From Manihot esculenta (Eukaryota; Streptophyta; Magnoliopsida; Malpighiales; Euphorbiaceae), in contig NC_035167.2 in NCBI RefSeq assembly GCF_001659605.2, positions 4,588,001 to 4,652,000 of the forward strand: a stretch of DNA of 64,000 nt, read 5' to 3'. Shown here piece after piece: positions 23,157-36,133 of the stretch (the stretch's first letter is position 1; each line of letters starts with the position of its first letter). The translations under genes were made by a program, and so were the position numbers. The notes under the pieces were generated by a model. The model did no database searches, was not told the origin of the DNA, and saw nothing but the letters and a program-made list of their open reading frames with translations.

Positions 23157-26100
23157 ATGGAGGAGGATCAGAGTAGAGATGTAAGTATGGGTATAGGAAG
23201 GTCAGAAGAAGGTATGGGGGAGTCCCAGGGAGGCGCACAGGCCTCGGGGTTTGGCTATCCACCCTTTCCACAGGGCTCAGGGTATCCGATGGGAGGCACG
23301 TCGGCTTACTCCAGCTTTGCTCCATATCCACCCTACATGCCGTATATGCCCTATCCTTCCTTCTATCCACCATATCACATGTATCCACCCCCACCTTTTC
23401 ATCCAAGTTCAGCATCGCCTGAATCCAGAGAAACAGTACCTCCACCACCACCACCTGAACCAGTAGCCCCTGTTGTTGACGCACAACCCAGTTCTTCAGG
23501 GGGAAATAAGGTGAAGATGACGGAATACTTAAAGTTGGATGCTCCTAAATTCAATACGGGAGATGATCCCTTTGAGTATCTCAGTGCAGTCAGAATGATA
23601 TCAAGTGAGTTGGGAGCAGATGATAGCAGGGCCATTGAGATGGCAGGGTTCACATTAAAATGCAAGAAAGCCAGAGAATGGTTCAAGAACTATGTGGACC
23701 CCAGAATAGACAGTATGACATGGGAAGAGTTCGCCAACGAATTTGCTGGGTGGGCTTTTCCTGACAGTTCCAGGGAGCTTAAGGTTGTGGAGTTCGAACA
23801 GTTGAGACAGACGGAGGAGATGAGCGTTGATGAGTATACAGATAAGTTCCTGGAATTGTTACCATATGTGGGTCAGGCGTGTGATACGGATCAGAAGAAG
23901 GCAAAGAGATATGCCACGAGGCTTCACCCCAGGTATTTCTCCTTGATTCTCCACGCGGAGAAGGAGAGTTTCCACTCCATTGTGGATGCTGCTAGAAAGA
24001 TGGAGGCCAGTGCCATAAGTCAGGGAGTAGTCAAGCAATCAAAGGCACAGTCTTCTGGTGCTAAACCAGGTTCCTCCTCACAGAGTACGGCAAGTGCGAG
24101 CAAGAAGAGATGGGATAAATTCAGAGGAAAGAGAGGCAAGTTCTGGAACAGGATTAAGACGGGTCTGGGAATGAGTAGTGGCTCCAGCTCTGGCACAGAT
24201 ATTCCACTTTGTAATAGGTGTGGGAGACCGCACAGAGGAGCTTGTTTGTTGGGATCGACAGCCTGCTATAGATGTGGGCAGGAGGGACATTATGCACGGG
24301 AATGTCCTCAGGCGACTTTGGTTACACCATCCCAGCAGATGACCTCAGGTAGTGTCGTACAGTCAGCAGCTTCAGCCCGACCATCAAGCAGTGGCAGAGG
24401 TAGAGGAAGAGGGGCAACCTCTTCATCAGGGATGGGTTCCCGAGGTGCAGGTCCGTCAGCTCCAGCACGGATTTTCACCATGACGCAACAGGAGGCAGAC
24501 ACTTCGAACACAGTGGTGTCAGGTACTCTCATCATTGGGTGTTCTGAGGTGTATGCTTTGATGGACCCCGGTGCTTCTCACTCTTTCATTTCTTCTAGAG
24601 CCGCAGAGAGATTGGGGTTGATCGTATCCGAGTTAGAGTGTCCTCTCTGGGTCAGTGGACCTAGATGTGACCCATCATTGGTAGAGTCAGTCTGTCAGTT
24701 CAGTCCAGTATTGATAGAGGATAGATGCCTTCCAGCTGACCTTGTGGTTCTAGAGTTGACAGATTTTGATGTCATTCTAGGGATGGACTGGTTATCTACC
24801 TATAGTGCGACCTTGCACTGCAGGGACAAGGTAGTGAGTCTCAGAGACCAGGATGGGTCAGAGTGTGTCTTCAGAGGAGACAGGAGAGGGACACATAGGG
24901 GTTTGATCTCAGCCCTCCAGGCTCGTAGGATGTTGAGGAAGGGTTGTCAGGGGTTCCTAGCTTATGTGAGAGAGCTAGACAGTCGGGTTAGGGAACCATC
25001 CTCAGTACCAGTTGTTAGAGAATTCCCAGATGTATTTCCTGAAGAGCTTCCAGGACTACCACCTGATAGGGACATAGAGTTTGAGATAGAGTTGATGCCC
25101 GGTACCAGACCGATCTCTATTCCTCCCTACAGGATGGCACCAGCAGAGTTGAGAAAGTTGAAAGAGCAGTTACAGGATTTGGTAGCTAAGGGTTTCATCC
25201 GCCCGAGTACCTCACCCTGGGGTGCTCCAGTATTATTTGTCAGAAAGAAGGATGGACCTCTTAGACTTTGTGTCGACTACAGACAGTTGAACAAAGTCAC
25301 TATCAAGAACAAGTATCCTTTACCCAGGATCGATGATCTATTCGACCAGCTGGCAGGAGCAGATTGGTTTTCTAAGATAGATCTGAGATCCGGATACCAC
25401 CAGTTGAAGATCAGGGAAGGAGATGTATCCAAGACTGCTTTCAGGACCAGATATGGGCATTATGAGTTCCTAGTGATGCCGTTCGGGTTGACTAATGCCC
25501 CTGCAGCATTCATGGATCTCATGAACAGCGTTTTCAGGGAGTACTTGGATCGTTTTGTGATCGTCTTTATAGATGATATCTTGGTGTACTCCAGGAATGC
25601 AGAGGAGCATGCCCAGCATCTGAGAATAGTGTTGCAAACCTTGAGAGAGCATGGCTTGTATGCCAAGTTCTCCAAGTGCGAGTTCTGGCTAAGGAGCATT
25701 GCCTTTTTGGGACATGTAGTATCAGAGAAAGGAATAGCAGTAGATCCCAAGAAGGTAGAGGCAGTAGCCAATTGGCCTACACCCACGACAGTGACAGAGA
25801 TCAAGAGTTTTCTGGGTTTGGCAGGCTACTATCGGAGGTTCGTGCAGGACTTTTCGAAGATAGCTGCTCCTATGACCAGACTGACCAGAAAGAATCAGAA
25901 GTTCGTATGGTCAGAGGATTGTGATGAGATTTTTGAAGAGTTGAAGAGACGGTTGACTTCAGCCCCGGTGTTAGCTCTGCCGAGTAGTGATGAAGAGTTC
26001 ACAGTGTTCTGTGATGCATCCCGAGTGGGATTAGGTTGTGTGTTAATGCAGAATGACAGAGTGATAGCTTATGCTTCTAGACAGCTGAAGAAGCACGAGC

Positions 26101-27908
26101 TGAACTACCCGACACACGATCTTGAGATGGCAGCTGTTATCTTTGCACTTAAGATGTGGAGGCATTACCTCTATGGGGTAAAGTGTGAGATCTATACGGA
26201 TCATAAGAGCCTGCAGCACATCTTGAGTCAGAGAGAGTTAAACTTGAGGCAGAGACGGTGGGTAGAATTGCTCAGTGATTACGATTGCAAGATCCAGTAT
26301 CATCCGGGTAAGGCTAATGTTGTAGCTGATGCCTTAAGCCGGAAGTCACTTGGCAGTTTATCCCACATTGCAGTAGAGAGAAGACCGGTGGTGAAGGACT
26401 TTTACAGACTCATGGATGAAGGGCTACAGTCGCAGTTATCTGGTATAGGTGCTTTGATTGCACAGATGAGAGTTACACCAGTGTTTCTAGAGCAAGTGGC
26501 TCTGAAACAGCACGAAGATCCGGAGTTAGTGAAGATTGCCCGAACTGTTCAGTCAGGCAACAGTGCAGAGTTCAGATTTGACAGTGAGGGGATTCTTCGT
26601 CATGGTAAGAGATTATGTGTACCAGATGATAGTAGTTTGAAGGAAGACATTATGAGGGAAGCGCATAGTGCGAGGTATAGCGTTCACCCTGGAGCCACCA
26701 AGATGTATCAAGATCTGAGAAGGGTGTATTGGTGGCCAGCAATGAAGAGGGACGTGGCACAGTTTGTGTCAGCCTGCGAGACATGTCAAAGGGTGAAGCT
26801 AGAACACCAGAAGCCGGCTGGAATGCTTAACCCACTGCCGATTCCAGAATGGAAATGGGAGAACATCGCTATGGATTTTGTAGTGGGGTTACCGGCGACG
26901 TCCAACAGGCTAGACTCCATATGGGTGATTGTGGACAGACTAACGAAATCTGCTCACTTCATACCAGTCAGGAGCAACTATTCTGTGGACAAGTTAGCGC
27001 AGATCTATGTAGAAGAGATAGTCAAGCTGCATGGAGTTCCAGTGTCGATAGTCTCAGATAGAGGACCGCAGTTCACCTCCAGGTTTTGGCGGAGTCTGCA
27101 AGTTGCTATGGGTACAAGATTGGATTTCAGCACTGCTTTCCATCCCCAGACAGACGGTCAGTCAGAGAGGACCATCCAGACCATAGAAGATATGTTGAGA
27201 ATGTGTGTGTTAGACTTTGGCGGTTCTTGGAGGCAGCATCTACCTCTGGTGGAGTTTGCCTACAACAACAGCCATCATGCTAGCATAGGGATGGCTCCTT
27301 ATGAAGCTCTGTATGGGAGGAAGTGCAAAACACCTGTGTGCTGGGAAGAGGTAGGAGAGAAGGCTCTTGTAGGGCCAGAGTTAGTTGAGATTACCAGCAA
27401 GTTAGTGCCTGTGATCAGAGAGAGGATCAGAACAGCTGTAAGCAGACAGAAAAGCTATGCAGACATCCGTAGGAAGCAAATAGAGTTCCAGGAGGGGGAT
27501 ATGGTATTGCTGAAGGTGTCTCCAATGAAGGGAGTGGTTCCCTTTGGAAAGAAGGGTAAATTAGCTCCACGGTACATAGGTTCCTTTGAGATCTTGCAGA
27601 AGATTGGGAATGTGTCGTATAAGCTGGATTTACCTGCCTCGATGGAACGAATTCACCCGGTATTTCATGTTTCTATGTTGAGGAAGTTTGTGTCGGATCC
27701 AAGTAAGGTTCTTAGTGAATCTAATGTAGAGATCCTTGGCGATCTCACTTATGTAGAGCAGCCAGTGCGGATCCTTGACACCCAGATTAGAAAGCTGAGA
27801 AACAAGGAGATACCAATGGTGAAAGTCCTGTGGAACCACCACAACTTCGAAGAGTGCACCTGGGAGACACGGGAGTCGATGCTCCAGCAATATCCATATC
27901 TGTTTTAA
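23157..27908 (+). CDS. Gag-pol polyprotein of element 1 (1583 aa)
   Basis: A single frame. Residues 30-110 are Pro/Tyr-rich low complexity. The gag core spans about 118-290 ([26 protein letters not shown]). A CCHC knuckle lies at 370-383 ([14 protein letters not shown]), after a half-knuckle [12 protein letters not shown]. Aspartic protease has DPGASHSF (Asp470). Reverse transcriptase spans about 640-900 with KIDLRSGY (Asp742) and FIDD (Asp806, Asp807). RNase H has Asp953, Glu990, Asp1015 and Asp1058. Integrase has the zinc-binding His1170/His1177/Cys1207/Cys1210 and the triad Asp1240, Asp1301, Glu1337 (D-x35-E). A chromodomain-like end at about 1535-1583 ([16 protein letters not shown]) would direct integration to particular chromatin. 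No internal stop or frameshift was seen, so pol appears capable of function. Protease processing is presumed. Confidence 0.95.
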   Translation: MEEDQSRDVSMGIGRSEEGMGESQGGAQASGFGYPPFPQGSGYPMGGTSAYSSFAPYPPYMPYMPYPSFYPPYHMYPPPPFHPSSASPESRETVPPPPPPEPVAPVVDAQPSSSGGNKVKMTEYLKLDAPKFNTGDDPFEYLSAVRMISSELGADDSRAIEMAGFTLKCKKAREWFKNYVDPRIDSMTWEEFANEFAGWAFPDSSRELKVVEFEQLRQTEEMSVDEYTDKFLELLPYVGQACDTDQKKAKRYATRLHPRYFSLILHAEKESFHSIVDAARKMEASAISQGVVKQSKAQSSGAKPGSSSQSTASASKKRWDKFRGKRGKFWNRIKTGLGMSSGSSSGTDIPLCNRCGRPHRGACLLGSTACYRCGQEGHYARECPQATLVTPSQQMTSGSVVQSAASARPSSSGRGRGRGATSSSGMGSRGAGPSAPARIFTMTQQEADTSNTVVSGTLIIGCSEVYALMDPGASHSFISSRAAERLGLIVSELECPLWVSGPRCDPSLVESVCQFSPVLIEDRCLPADLVVLELTDFDVILGMDWLSTYSATLHCRDKVVSLRDQDGSECVFRGDRRGTHRGLISALQARRMLRKGCQGFLAYVRELDSRVREPSSVPVVREFPDVFPEELPGLPPDRDIEFEIELMPGTRPISIPPYRMAPAELRKLKEQLQDLVAKGFIRPSTSPWGAPVLFVRKKDGPLRLCVDYRQLNKVTIKNKYPLPRIDDLFDQLAGADWFSKIDLRSGYHQLKIREGDVSKTAFRTRYGHYEFLVMPFGLTNAPAAFMDLMNSVFREYLDRFVIVFIDDILVYSRNAEEHAQHLRIVLQTLREHGLYAKFSKCEFWLRSIAFLGHVVSEKGIAVDPKKVEAVANWPTPTTVTEIKSFLGLAGYYRRFVQDFSKIAAPMTRLTRKNQKFVWSEDCDEIFEELKRRLTSAPVLALPSSDEEFTVFCDASRVGLGCVLMQNDRVIAYASRQLKKHELNYPTHDLEMAAVIFALKMWRHYLYGVKCEIYTDHKSLQHILSQRELNLRQRRWVELLSDYDCKIQYHPGKANVVADALSRKSLGSLSHIAVERRPVVKDFYRLMDEGLQSQLSGIGALIAQMRVTPVFLEQVALKQHEDPELVKIARTVQSGNSAEFRFDSEGILRHGKRLCVPDDSSLKEDIMREAHSARYSVHPGATKMYQDLRRVYWWPAMKRDVAQFVSACETCQRVKLEHQKPAGMLNPLPIPEWKWENIAMDFVVGLPATSNRLDSIWVIVDRLTKSAHFIPVRSNYSVDKLAQIYVEEIVKLHGVPVSIVSDRGPQFTSRFWRSLQVAMGTRLDFSTAFHPQTDGQSERTIQTIEDMLRMCVLDFGGSWRQHLPLVEFAYNNSHHASIGMAPYEALYGRKCKTPVCWEEVGEKALVGPELVEITSKLVPVIRERIRTAVSRQKSYADIRRKQIEFQEGDMVLLKVSPMKGVVPFGKKGKLAPRYIGSFEILQKIGNVSYKLDLPASMERIHPVFHVSMLRKFVSDPSKVLSESNVEILGDLTYVEQPVRILDTQIRKLRNKEIPMVKVLWNHHNFEECTWETRESMLQQYPYLF

Positions 27909-27956
27909 GGTTCGTTGTTCCCCGTTTCTATGTGTTTATGTGTTTAGTTGTTTGAG

Positions 27957-27978
27957 GAACATTCGGGGACGAATGTTC
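27957..27978 (+). other. Stem-loop just upstream of the polypurine tract, element 1
   Basis: GAACATTCG and CGAATGTTC are perfect 9 bp inverted arms around a 4 nt loop, ending 2 nt before the polypurine tract. The same stem is at 57186-57207 in element 2. Confidence 0.8.
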
Positions 27979-27980
27979 TT

Positions 27981-27993
27981 AAGGGGGGGAGAA
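27981..27993 (+). other. Polypurine tract, element 1
   Basis: AAGGGGGGGAGAA directly abuts the 3' LTR and is the expected plus-strand primer. Confidence 0.9.
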
Positions 27994-30119
27994 TGTAATA
28001 CCCGGCTCGAGTCCGGCCTCAGAATTCCTGTCGTCTGGTGGAATCTCAGGTGTCGGAACCCTCGAGAAGGGTAATGCATATGTTTTCGGCTGTATTTTGA
28101 CTTGTTTTAAGAGTTTTACATGTTTTAAAGTGTTAAAGAAAAATGAGTTTTTGAAAGAAAAGAGCCAAGGGAGAAAATGGAAAGTTCGGCCGCCGAAGGT
28201 GACTTTCGGCCGCCGAACCTTGCATGGTTTCGGATTCACGTTTGGCCGCCGAAGGTGGTCTGGCCAGCCACCTATAAAAGGGTGCCAAGTCGGTGGAAGG
28301 ATGATATTTTGCTTCCATCTTCAGCCAGAGGTGAGTCCAACACCCTCCCTAGTTGACTTTCATGGTCTTGCTCAAATCTTGTAAGGTTTTGAAGAGTTTT
28401 CATGTGTTTTTGAAGGTTTTGAGAGTTTTGAGCAAAAGAACCAAGTTTTGAAGTTTGGAGAGTTGTGAGGAGATTTCTCCATATCTCCATGTTAGGATCA
28501 CTTGATCTCTTGTTTGGAAGAGGTAAGTCAAGATCCAGAACCTCTTTTACTGATTTTTGACGGTTTTATGGGAGTTGTATGGCTAGTATGCATGCATAGG
28601 GTTTTGGTTGAGGTTTTGCATGATTTTGTGTTATAAGTGTTGTTTGATATGTTTCTTGAGGTTATAAGTGAGTTTTAGGCCTTTTTATGCCTATTTTATG
28701 GTATGTGCTAGTTGGGAGTAGTTGATATGCATGTTGGGTAAGTTTGGGGGAAAGGTTTGCATGAAACAGAGCAGGGTTCTGCCCAGCGGGCAAAACCAGG
28801 TTCGGCCGCCGAACCCCTTGTGGAGGCAGTTTCGGCTGCCAAAGCTTGCCCCCGAAAGCTAGGCTTTCGGTTTAGAAAGGGACTTTCGGCCGCCGAAAGA
28901 GGGAGTTCGGCCACCGAAAGTGTGTGAGTTTCGTCTCTGGACGAGACCTTCGGCCGCCGAAGGTGCCGCCGAACATGCATGAGTTTCGTCTCTGGAGAGG
29001 GATTTCGGCCGCCGAACCTGCCGCCGAAAGTGCCCTGTCCAGCTTTCTTTTGCATGTTTTATGTGATTGTTTGGGGATCTTGTAGAGGGTTTTTAGGGAG
29101 TTTCTTAGAGATGTTCTTGAGTTAGTTTGGTCCCTCATTTGAGTCCACCTGTGTAGGTACGGACCAGAGGAACCCCAGAGAGCAGCAGTGAGCACTGTTT
29201 CAGAACCTGCAGAGTTAGTACAGAGTCAGCCAGAGGTGAGTGGAACTTCTCTTTTCAGAACTACACTGCTTTGAGCATATGTCATGCATCATAAGAGTAT
29301 AGTAGGATGTTTGCATTAGTTTCACGAAGATGACGCATTGCATAATACGATGTGTATGAGGTTGTGGATAGACCAAGGCGACTCCAATAGCCCAAGCTCT
29401 GTTATAAGACCTGGCCGGGCCAGGCAGCCATCTGTAGGTAAGACCTGATTAGATCAGGCAGCAGAGATAGTAAGACCTGGCTGGGCCAGGCAGGCAGAGT
29501 TGTAAGACCTGGCCGGGCCAGGTAGATTGAGGTTGTAAGACCTGGCTAGGCCAGGCATCCTTCCAGTGGGATTTTTGGTGGTCATGTCTATCCCTGAGAT
29601 GATGTGCTGTTATGCATTCCATGAGATCATGTTTTCAAACTATGGTTTATAGTTCTGCTCATTGGGCTTGTATAGCTCATCCCTCTCCCCTATCCCCAAG
29701 GTTTGCAGGTTCAGAGTCCAGAGGGAGTCCAGCAGGGTTTGCAAGAAGAAGAGTTATGTAATAGCTAGTATGGACATGTACATGTAAAGAGATAATGTAT
29801 AGTGTGTAGCTTTGTGCTTGACTTATAAGAGTTGTAATCCCTTTTGGTATTCACATGATCATTTTATGTATGTTTTCTTTTATTGTTATGAAAATGAGAA
29901 AACCAGGCTTAACATTATGAGTTGATAGATCAGAAATAGTGCATGCACAGGTTAAGCCCTGGAGGAAAGAAAAGTTTTAATAGTTTGACAGAAAATGTAT
30001 GATCATGTATGGGATTGCACAGGTACACAGACCATAGAATAGGCTTACTACGGGTCCCGGCGACCTTAAGTCGATCTGGATCCTAGTGCCGGTAGCAGTT
30101 CGGTTTTCGGGCTGTTACA
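27994..30119 (+). repeat. Element 1, 3' LTR (2126 bp)
   Basis: Collinear with the 5' LTR except that one 19 bp palindrome unit is absent near 28810, plus about thirty substitutions, mostly transitions. Ends CTGTTACA, then the TSD TCTAG. Confidence 0.96.
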
Positions 30120-30324
30120 TCTAGAAAAAAAATTAGCAAATCAAGTCGACTATTCTTTGAACCAATAGGTCTTCCACTACACTCTTATGACTAGCATACA
30201 ACATAGTTATCCTAGTAAAATTATGAACAACCATATTAATTTATCGCCAAACCCAATTCAGATTCCAACATATGTGCAATCACGTATTACTTGTCAAAAT
30301 TCTGAAATATTATCCTCCCTTGAC

Positions 30325-33300
30325 TATAGAGCAGAAATACAAACCTTAGAGATATCAACAAGGGTCCAATCCTGATCCTTCAGCCAAATTAATACTTCGC
30401 CTAATAAGAGGGTTTCTACTAAGGTGTGATCTAAAATGTACTCAAAATAACCATTTAGACATGCTACAGAAACTCCTTGAGAATTTTTAACAACCGCTCC
30501 ATATGAAACTTTACCTACATTATACAATACAAAAGCATCCAGATTACAGTTTAAGCGGCCACCCTCTGTTTTTCTCCATTGTCTAATCTCTTGAATCATA
30601 ATTATTTGAGAGATTTTTTGAATTTACTCCCAATTACTTAAAAAAGAATCACCATGCCTAATTAGATCAGATGACGCATGATTTTGAGACTAAAATTCTC
30701 CCAACATTTTATAGTAAAAGAACAACCATATAGAACATGAAAATCATTTTCCTCCCACCATACGCGCTACATGTCACATCCATGAGAACCCATTTCGTTT
30801 GAGATTTACTTTGGAAGGCAAAATACCCATAGGCCACACCACAAAAAAGCCTTTACCTAGGGAACTATTTAGTTTTGAGAATCCGACTAAAAAAAACACT
30901 CAGATAAGGAAGAATTCTCCAACTCTGGCTAAATTAAAATAAAATAGATCACGGAAACCCATACTACCCACATTCTTCCTAGCACACATATTTTTCTAAG
31001 CTAACTGGTGAATTTTCCTATGACCTGCCTCCGTTGAACCCCACCAGAAGGAGTTCATCATCTGTTAGATCTCTTCCAAAGTCAAAATAGGAATAGTGAA
31101 AATACTCCTATAATAAGAAGGGATGGCTTGTGCCACATATTTAATCATAATTTCCTCACTAGCTCTCGATAAAAGATGACGTTTACAACTATTGATCCGT
31201 TTCCAAAGCCGCTCTTTTAAGTATGCAAAAATCTATTTCTTATTTTTTCCAACCAGGGACAAAAGTCCCAGATATCGGTCATGATCAAAGGGTTGAGACA
31301 CTCCAAGCACTTGACAAGTATCAGCTCGCATAAATTCTGAACAATTAATACCGAAAAAAAATGCTTGATTTTTGAAGATTAATGGCCTATTCCGAAGCTG
31401 CCTCATAAGTAGACAAAATATTCCTTACAACAGTACACTCTTCTTCCTTTGTTTGGAAGAAGAAAAAATTATCATCAGTAAAAAGGAGATGTGAAATACC
31501 TAGAGCCTACCGACTAATCTTATTGCCATAAATAGCCCTCCGAATCTCAGCTTGTCGAAACATGGCTGAAAGACCTTTAGCACAAATAATAAATAGATAC
31601 GAGAAAAGAGGATCCCCTTGGCGAAGCCCTCTATAAGGTTGTATTGGACCAAACTCGGCCCTATTGAGAGCTACAAAATAAGAGACCGTAGTCACAGACA
31701 TCATCGTCCACTAGACCCACTTAGCATTAAGACCTATCTTTATCATTATAAGCCTAAGATAAGTCCAATCTATATGATCATATGCCTTGCTAATATCAAC
31801 TTTTAATGCTATCTCTCCTATAGAGCCTCTAGTCTTGCGCTTCATATGGTGAATTATCTCAAAAGCTAACATCACGTTATCAATACAGGGTTGGTGCAAT
31901 AAGATCAGGCAACACATTCTTTAACCTATTAGCCACGCTCTTAACAACAATTTTGTACAAGACATTACATAGAGAAATTGGCTGAAAATTCTTAAGAGTT
32001 GTCAGACTATCAACTTTCGAAATGAGTACCACCACCATATCATTAAGACCTTTTGGAAATAAACCCGTATTGAGCCATTTTATACAGTTATGCACTATTG
32101 CATCCTCTACCACACTCCAAAAGTTTTGATAAAAAGCAAAATTCATACTATCCTGTCCTGGAGTCTTATTAGAGTGCATTTGAAAAGTTGCCCTCTTAAA
32201 TTCCTCAGTCGTAAAAGGCGCAGTCAAACTTTCATTAGCCTCTATAGACACTCTAATATCCACACAATCTATAACTGGTTCATACGAGCCAACCAACCTC
32301 GAGATTAGAGTAGTAAAATAGTCAATAATAACCTTACCCATCCCATTCAGGTCTCAATGCCATCCTCCATCTGAATCCTAGAGTGCTTCTATAAAATTAT
32401 TTCGCTGTCCAGTAGATGCATGAGAATGGAAGAAACGGGTACTTTGATCTCCTTCTTTTAGCCAAAAAGTCTTCACACGTTGATTCCAGAACATCTCCTC
32501 TTCAGCTAGAACTCGATTCAAATCCTACTTTAAACCCTGTTCCATATAAGCTGAAATCTCATCCTCTTTGTTTTGGATTTCCCTATCTCCTTCTGAATCC
32601 TTTGAATATCCTTTCTTAAATCTCCACAAACTATCTTTCCCTAACACTATAATTTTTTACCACATAACAAAATACATTAAAAAATGGACATATCATCTAA
32701 TTCAGCCTAAGAAGACCAAATAACATCGTCCACACTCGCATGATGCGACTAGAAGTTCTCGAATTTGAAACATCAAACACCACCCACCTCCTTACTAGGA
32801 TAAGTATCAAGTAAGATTGGTGTATGATTAGAGGCAAAAATTTAGAGGTTACACAATTTACAATTATTAAACAAATCAAGCCACTGAGCATTCACCAGAG
32901 TGCAATCCAACTGCTCACTCACCCATCTATCAGTTCCTTTATCTCTTGCTATGTAAATGGATATCCTATTAAAGATAGATCAATAAAATTACATAAATCT
33001 ACCTTATCACAAAACCCCTTTTAACAAGTATTCTAGGTGTGGAGCATCACCCATTTTATCAGTAACATGCAGGATATCATTAAAATCACCTATACAAGCT
33101 TATGAGAGAGATGAAGATCCCGTCAACACTTTCAACAAATCCCAAGAATCATGCCTTTTCCCTCTTTCAAGGTACCCATGAAAACCTCTCAGTCGCCAAG
33201 ACTCCCTATTCGGACTCCAAATAACTATATCAATAAAATTCTTAGAAAATGCAAAAATATTAACAACAGAACTATCTTTCCACGGCACAACAATACTTCC

Positions 33301-34500
33301 ACTATGCCTAATACAATCAACAACAAAACAACAATCAACATGAATATCAATACAATCAACACGAATATCAATTTTTATTTCATTTAGCTTAGTAGTATTA
33401 ACCAAAGTTTCACAAAGAAAAATGACATCAGGCTTATTGATGCTAATAAGAAAGAGCACAAACTGCACGGGGTTGTCCAACCCCCAGTAGTTCTAACTTA
33501 TAAAACTCATGGTTGTTGGCAGGTCTGTGACCAGGGTCTGCCGCTTCAACTTTATCCGGTGCAAATATCAAAACACATGAGGTCCCTCCCATCCCAACTG
33601 TTGATCTTGATTTTGTGCCAATCTTTGTCTTTTCTTGCATTCCTCTGGTTAACTGCATGGCCCCATTCTCATCCAAATTATCAGTCATCATCATATCATG
33701 TATATTGTCCTGATTTCCAAGAATTCCATGATAAACCCCACCATGACCCTGCCTAGTAAGCCTCATTGCTGCATCTTTAGCCACGGTCCCCTCCCCTTTT
33801 GTTGCCCATTCACCCCATCAACCCTTGCACCCTCCTCCATTCGGCTAAGAAAACCAGTTCCCCCGGTCCCTATAATTGTGCTCCATATTGATCATGCAAC
33901 TACATATTACCAAAAGTTGAAATTTGCCTTGGAGAGACCCTTAACCACGAGCCCTATCCACACATGACCTCCCTCCCATCCTAATTGGAAAGCTGGAATA
34001 GAACACCTCATTGTGACCTAATCTTCAATAGATGAAACAAAAAATAGGCAACTTCTCATACAAAAAAGAAACCACAGCTACTGTATCCCCATGAACGGCC
34101 ACCCGTTTACTTTGCTTTAACGGTAGTCGAACATCTACAGGGACTCTCACCCGCATATAGTTCCTTCACATCCTAGAATTGATCACTGCATCATAGGACA
34201 CAAATTGCGCAACAAAATTGCCTAACAATCGAGCAGCTTTGGCAAAAACATATCCCATCGACACATTGTCAATCTGAATCCAGAACAGAGCATGATTAAA
34301 TTGTAACGTAAAGGGATCATCGCCAAGTTGCAACTGATGAAACAGAATCAGATTATTGTTGAAAGTCCACGGCAAGCCATCAAGAATCCGATGACATGGA
34401 AGAATTGAAGTAATAACCTATATTCGACAGAGTATTCTGCATGGCTACGAAATTCACGATTCTATCAATGAGCGCACGGCCGACCATCGTGAGCTCATTA
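30325..34500 (-). pseudogene. Decayed L1-type LINE (DUF4283, endonuclease, RT, RNase H)
   Basis: Reading on the minus strand, the order is that of plant L1 LINEs. ORF1-like DUF4283 remnant (about 34490-34100: MVGRALIDRIVNF, then PWTFNNNLILFHQL and FWIQI). AP-type endonuclease (about 33510-33050: PDVIFLCET, FHGYLERGKR, IGDFNDIL). Reverse transcriptase (about 32340-31330: NKTPGQDSMN, LKNFQPISLCNVLYKI, ALKVDISKAYDHIDW, YRGLRQGDPLFSYLF, FTDD). RNase H-like end (30599-30324: LNCNLDAFV, GAVVKNSQG). Stops and frameshifts break every part, so no protein is made. Autonomous LINEs copy themselves by target-primed reverse transcription; this copy is dead. Its 3' terminus may have been cut off by the insertion of element 1. 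No TSD was recognised. Confidence 0.88.
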
Positions 34501-36133
34501 GTGCTCGGTTGAACTAATAAAATTAGTAGATATTTTTATAAAATTAAGAGAGTAATTAATAAATTTTTTATATTATAAAAATTAAATAATAAAATATTTA
34601 GCAGTTCAATTAATAAAATCATTTTAATGTATTTTTAAAAATGAAGGGATTAATTAATGTGTTTTTTAATATTATAAAATCTTTAATAATTAATTATTTA
34701 AAAAAATAAAAATTATTAAATAAAAAAATTATGTAGTTAATTTTATTAAATTATAGAAATTAAATAATAATTTTTTAATATAATTTTTTATTTATTTTTT
34801 AAAAAAAATTAATTAAATTATTTTACTCCAAATAATTAAAATAATTAGTTAAAAAATCAATCCAATTAAATATATATAAAATTCTAAATTTTCAAATAGG
34901 CAGAAAAGCTTGCCATTCGTATCTTCAAGCAATGCAAATGATGAGGTATGAAATAAGATTGCCATTTTGACTGTTCATCATCTCAATATAGGTTATGTCA
35001 TGATCATCATAGGTTACATCACCATCATACACCTCCTACTATTCTTAATAAAAGTATGAGATAATTATAAAAAGTTACCATGTGATTTGATACTTTTTAT
35101 AATTTAAATTCAGTAAATTAATTTGTAACAAAAAAATCATGTGATTTTATTTTGATAGCAAAATGAAATTTATATTTTTAATAGTGTAAATACATATTTA
35201 TATGATATTTTAAAATTAATTAAAAATAATTTTTAATTAAAATAAATTATGTTTTAATTCTTAAAATTTTATAAAATAATATAATTTAGTTAATATATTT
35301 ATAAATTCAATTTATAATTAAATAGTTCCTTTAATTATAATTCATTTTTATATTTTTATAAATTGATTCTTAAATATTATATATATATATATTATAAATT
35401 AATCTTACATGTTTATTAAATTTAATATTTTTTATTTAAAAATAAATTAATAAAATAAAAAAGCAAATCAAGAATCATAACACATTATGCATCTAAATTC
35501 AAGTACAAAGAATTCTTTCTCATCTAATATATCACTTCTAAATGATTTTTTATTTAATTAGAACAAAAAAAGACTTCAAATTTTTATTTTATTAATTTTC
35601 ATATATAAGTTATTAAAAATAAACGTAAAACTTAATTTATAAATATAAAAATATATTAGTAATAATAATATTTAGAGATCAATTTATAAAAATATAAAAC
35701 TTAATTTTAATTAAAAATAAAAAATTAAAATTATAATAAAGCGGTTTATAGTCAATATATATAATTATTTTCTCTCAATCTCTTTTATTAATAACCCAAT
35801 ATATTTATTATATCTATATTATAGAGAATAGAACGCCTTTAACGATATAGACAAAACCTTCTCTTCAATTTGACGGTCACTCCTCCACAAAAACTACTCT
35901 TCTCTATAAACAAAATCAAAATACTCTTTGTATTCATACTTCTATTAATAGTTTTAAGCCCTTCAATTCTAATAAATAAGAGATTTATCTCATTGAATAA
36001 TAAATTTTTACTTTGATTAAGAAATAATATTTCACTCGGAATATGAATCACAAATTTAACCTTATATTTATATTTTAAATGATATTTTTTTAATAAAGAT
36101 TAAAAAAAATTATCCATTTATTCTTTTAAATCT
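34501..36133. other. AT-rich spacer
   Basis: About 1.6 kb of A/T-rich DNA between the LINE's 5' end and the old solo LTR. No ORF with protein resemblance and no recognised element. Confidence 0.6.

Larger units (their letters stand above)
20584..30119 (+). mobile_element. Element 1: complete chromovirus-type Ty3/gypsy LTR retrotransposon
   Basis: A 9536 bp element flanked by a perfect 5 bp target-site duplication TCTAG (20579-20583 and 30120-30124). Order: 5' LTR, PBS (TGGTATCAGAGC), short gag leader ORF, 1583-aa gag-pol, stem-loop, polypurine tract, 3' LTR. The LTRs start TGTAATACCCGG and end CTGTTACA. Domain order PR-RT-RH-IN with a C-terminal chromodomain-like segment places it in the Ty3/gypsy chromoviruses, probably near the Tekay/Del group. 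By eye the LTRs differ at about thirty sites plus a 19 bp indel, so it is older than elements 2 and 3 but structurally complete. Confidence 0.96.

Noticed and set aside
23155..23484. Minus-strand ORFs opposite gag-pol of elements 1 and 2
   Set aside because: Antisense shadows of the long gag-pol frames with no protein resemblance.
33443..33967. Short ORFs on both strands as a host gene between LINE parts
   Set aside because: The position falls between the DUF4283 and endonuclease parts of the decayed LINE, and minus-strand words (for example the start of the endonuclease) fit LINE sequence.
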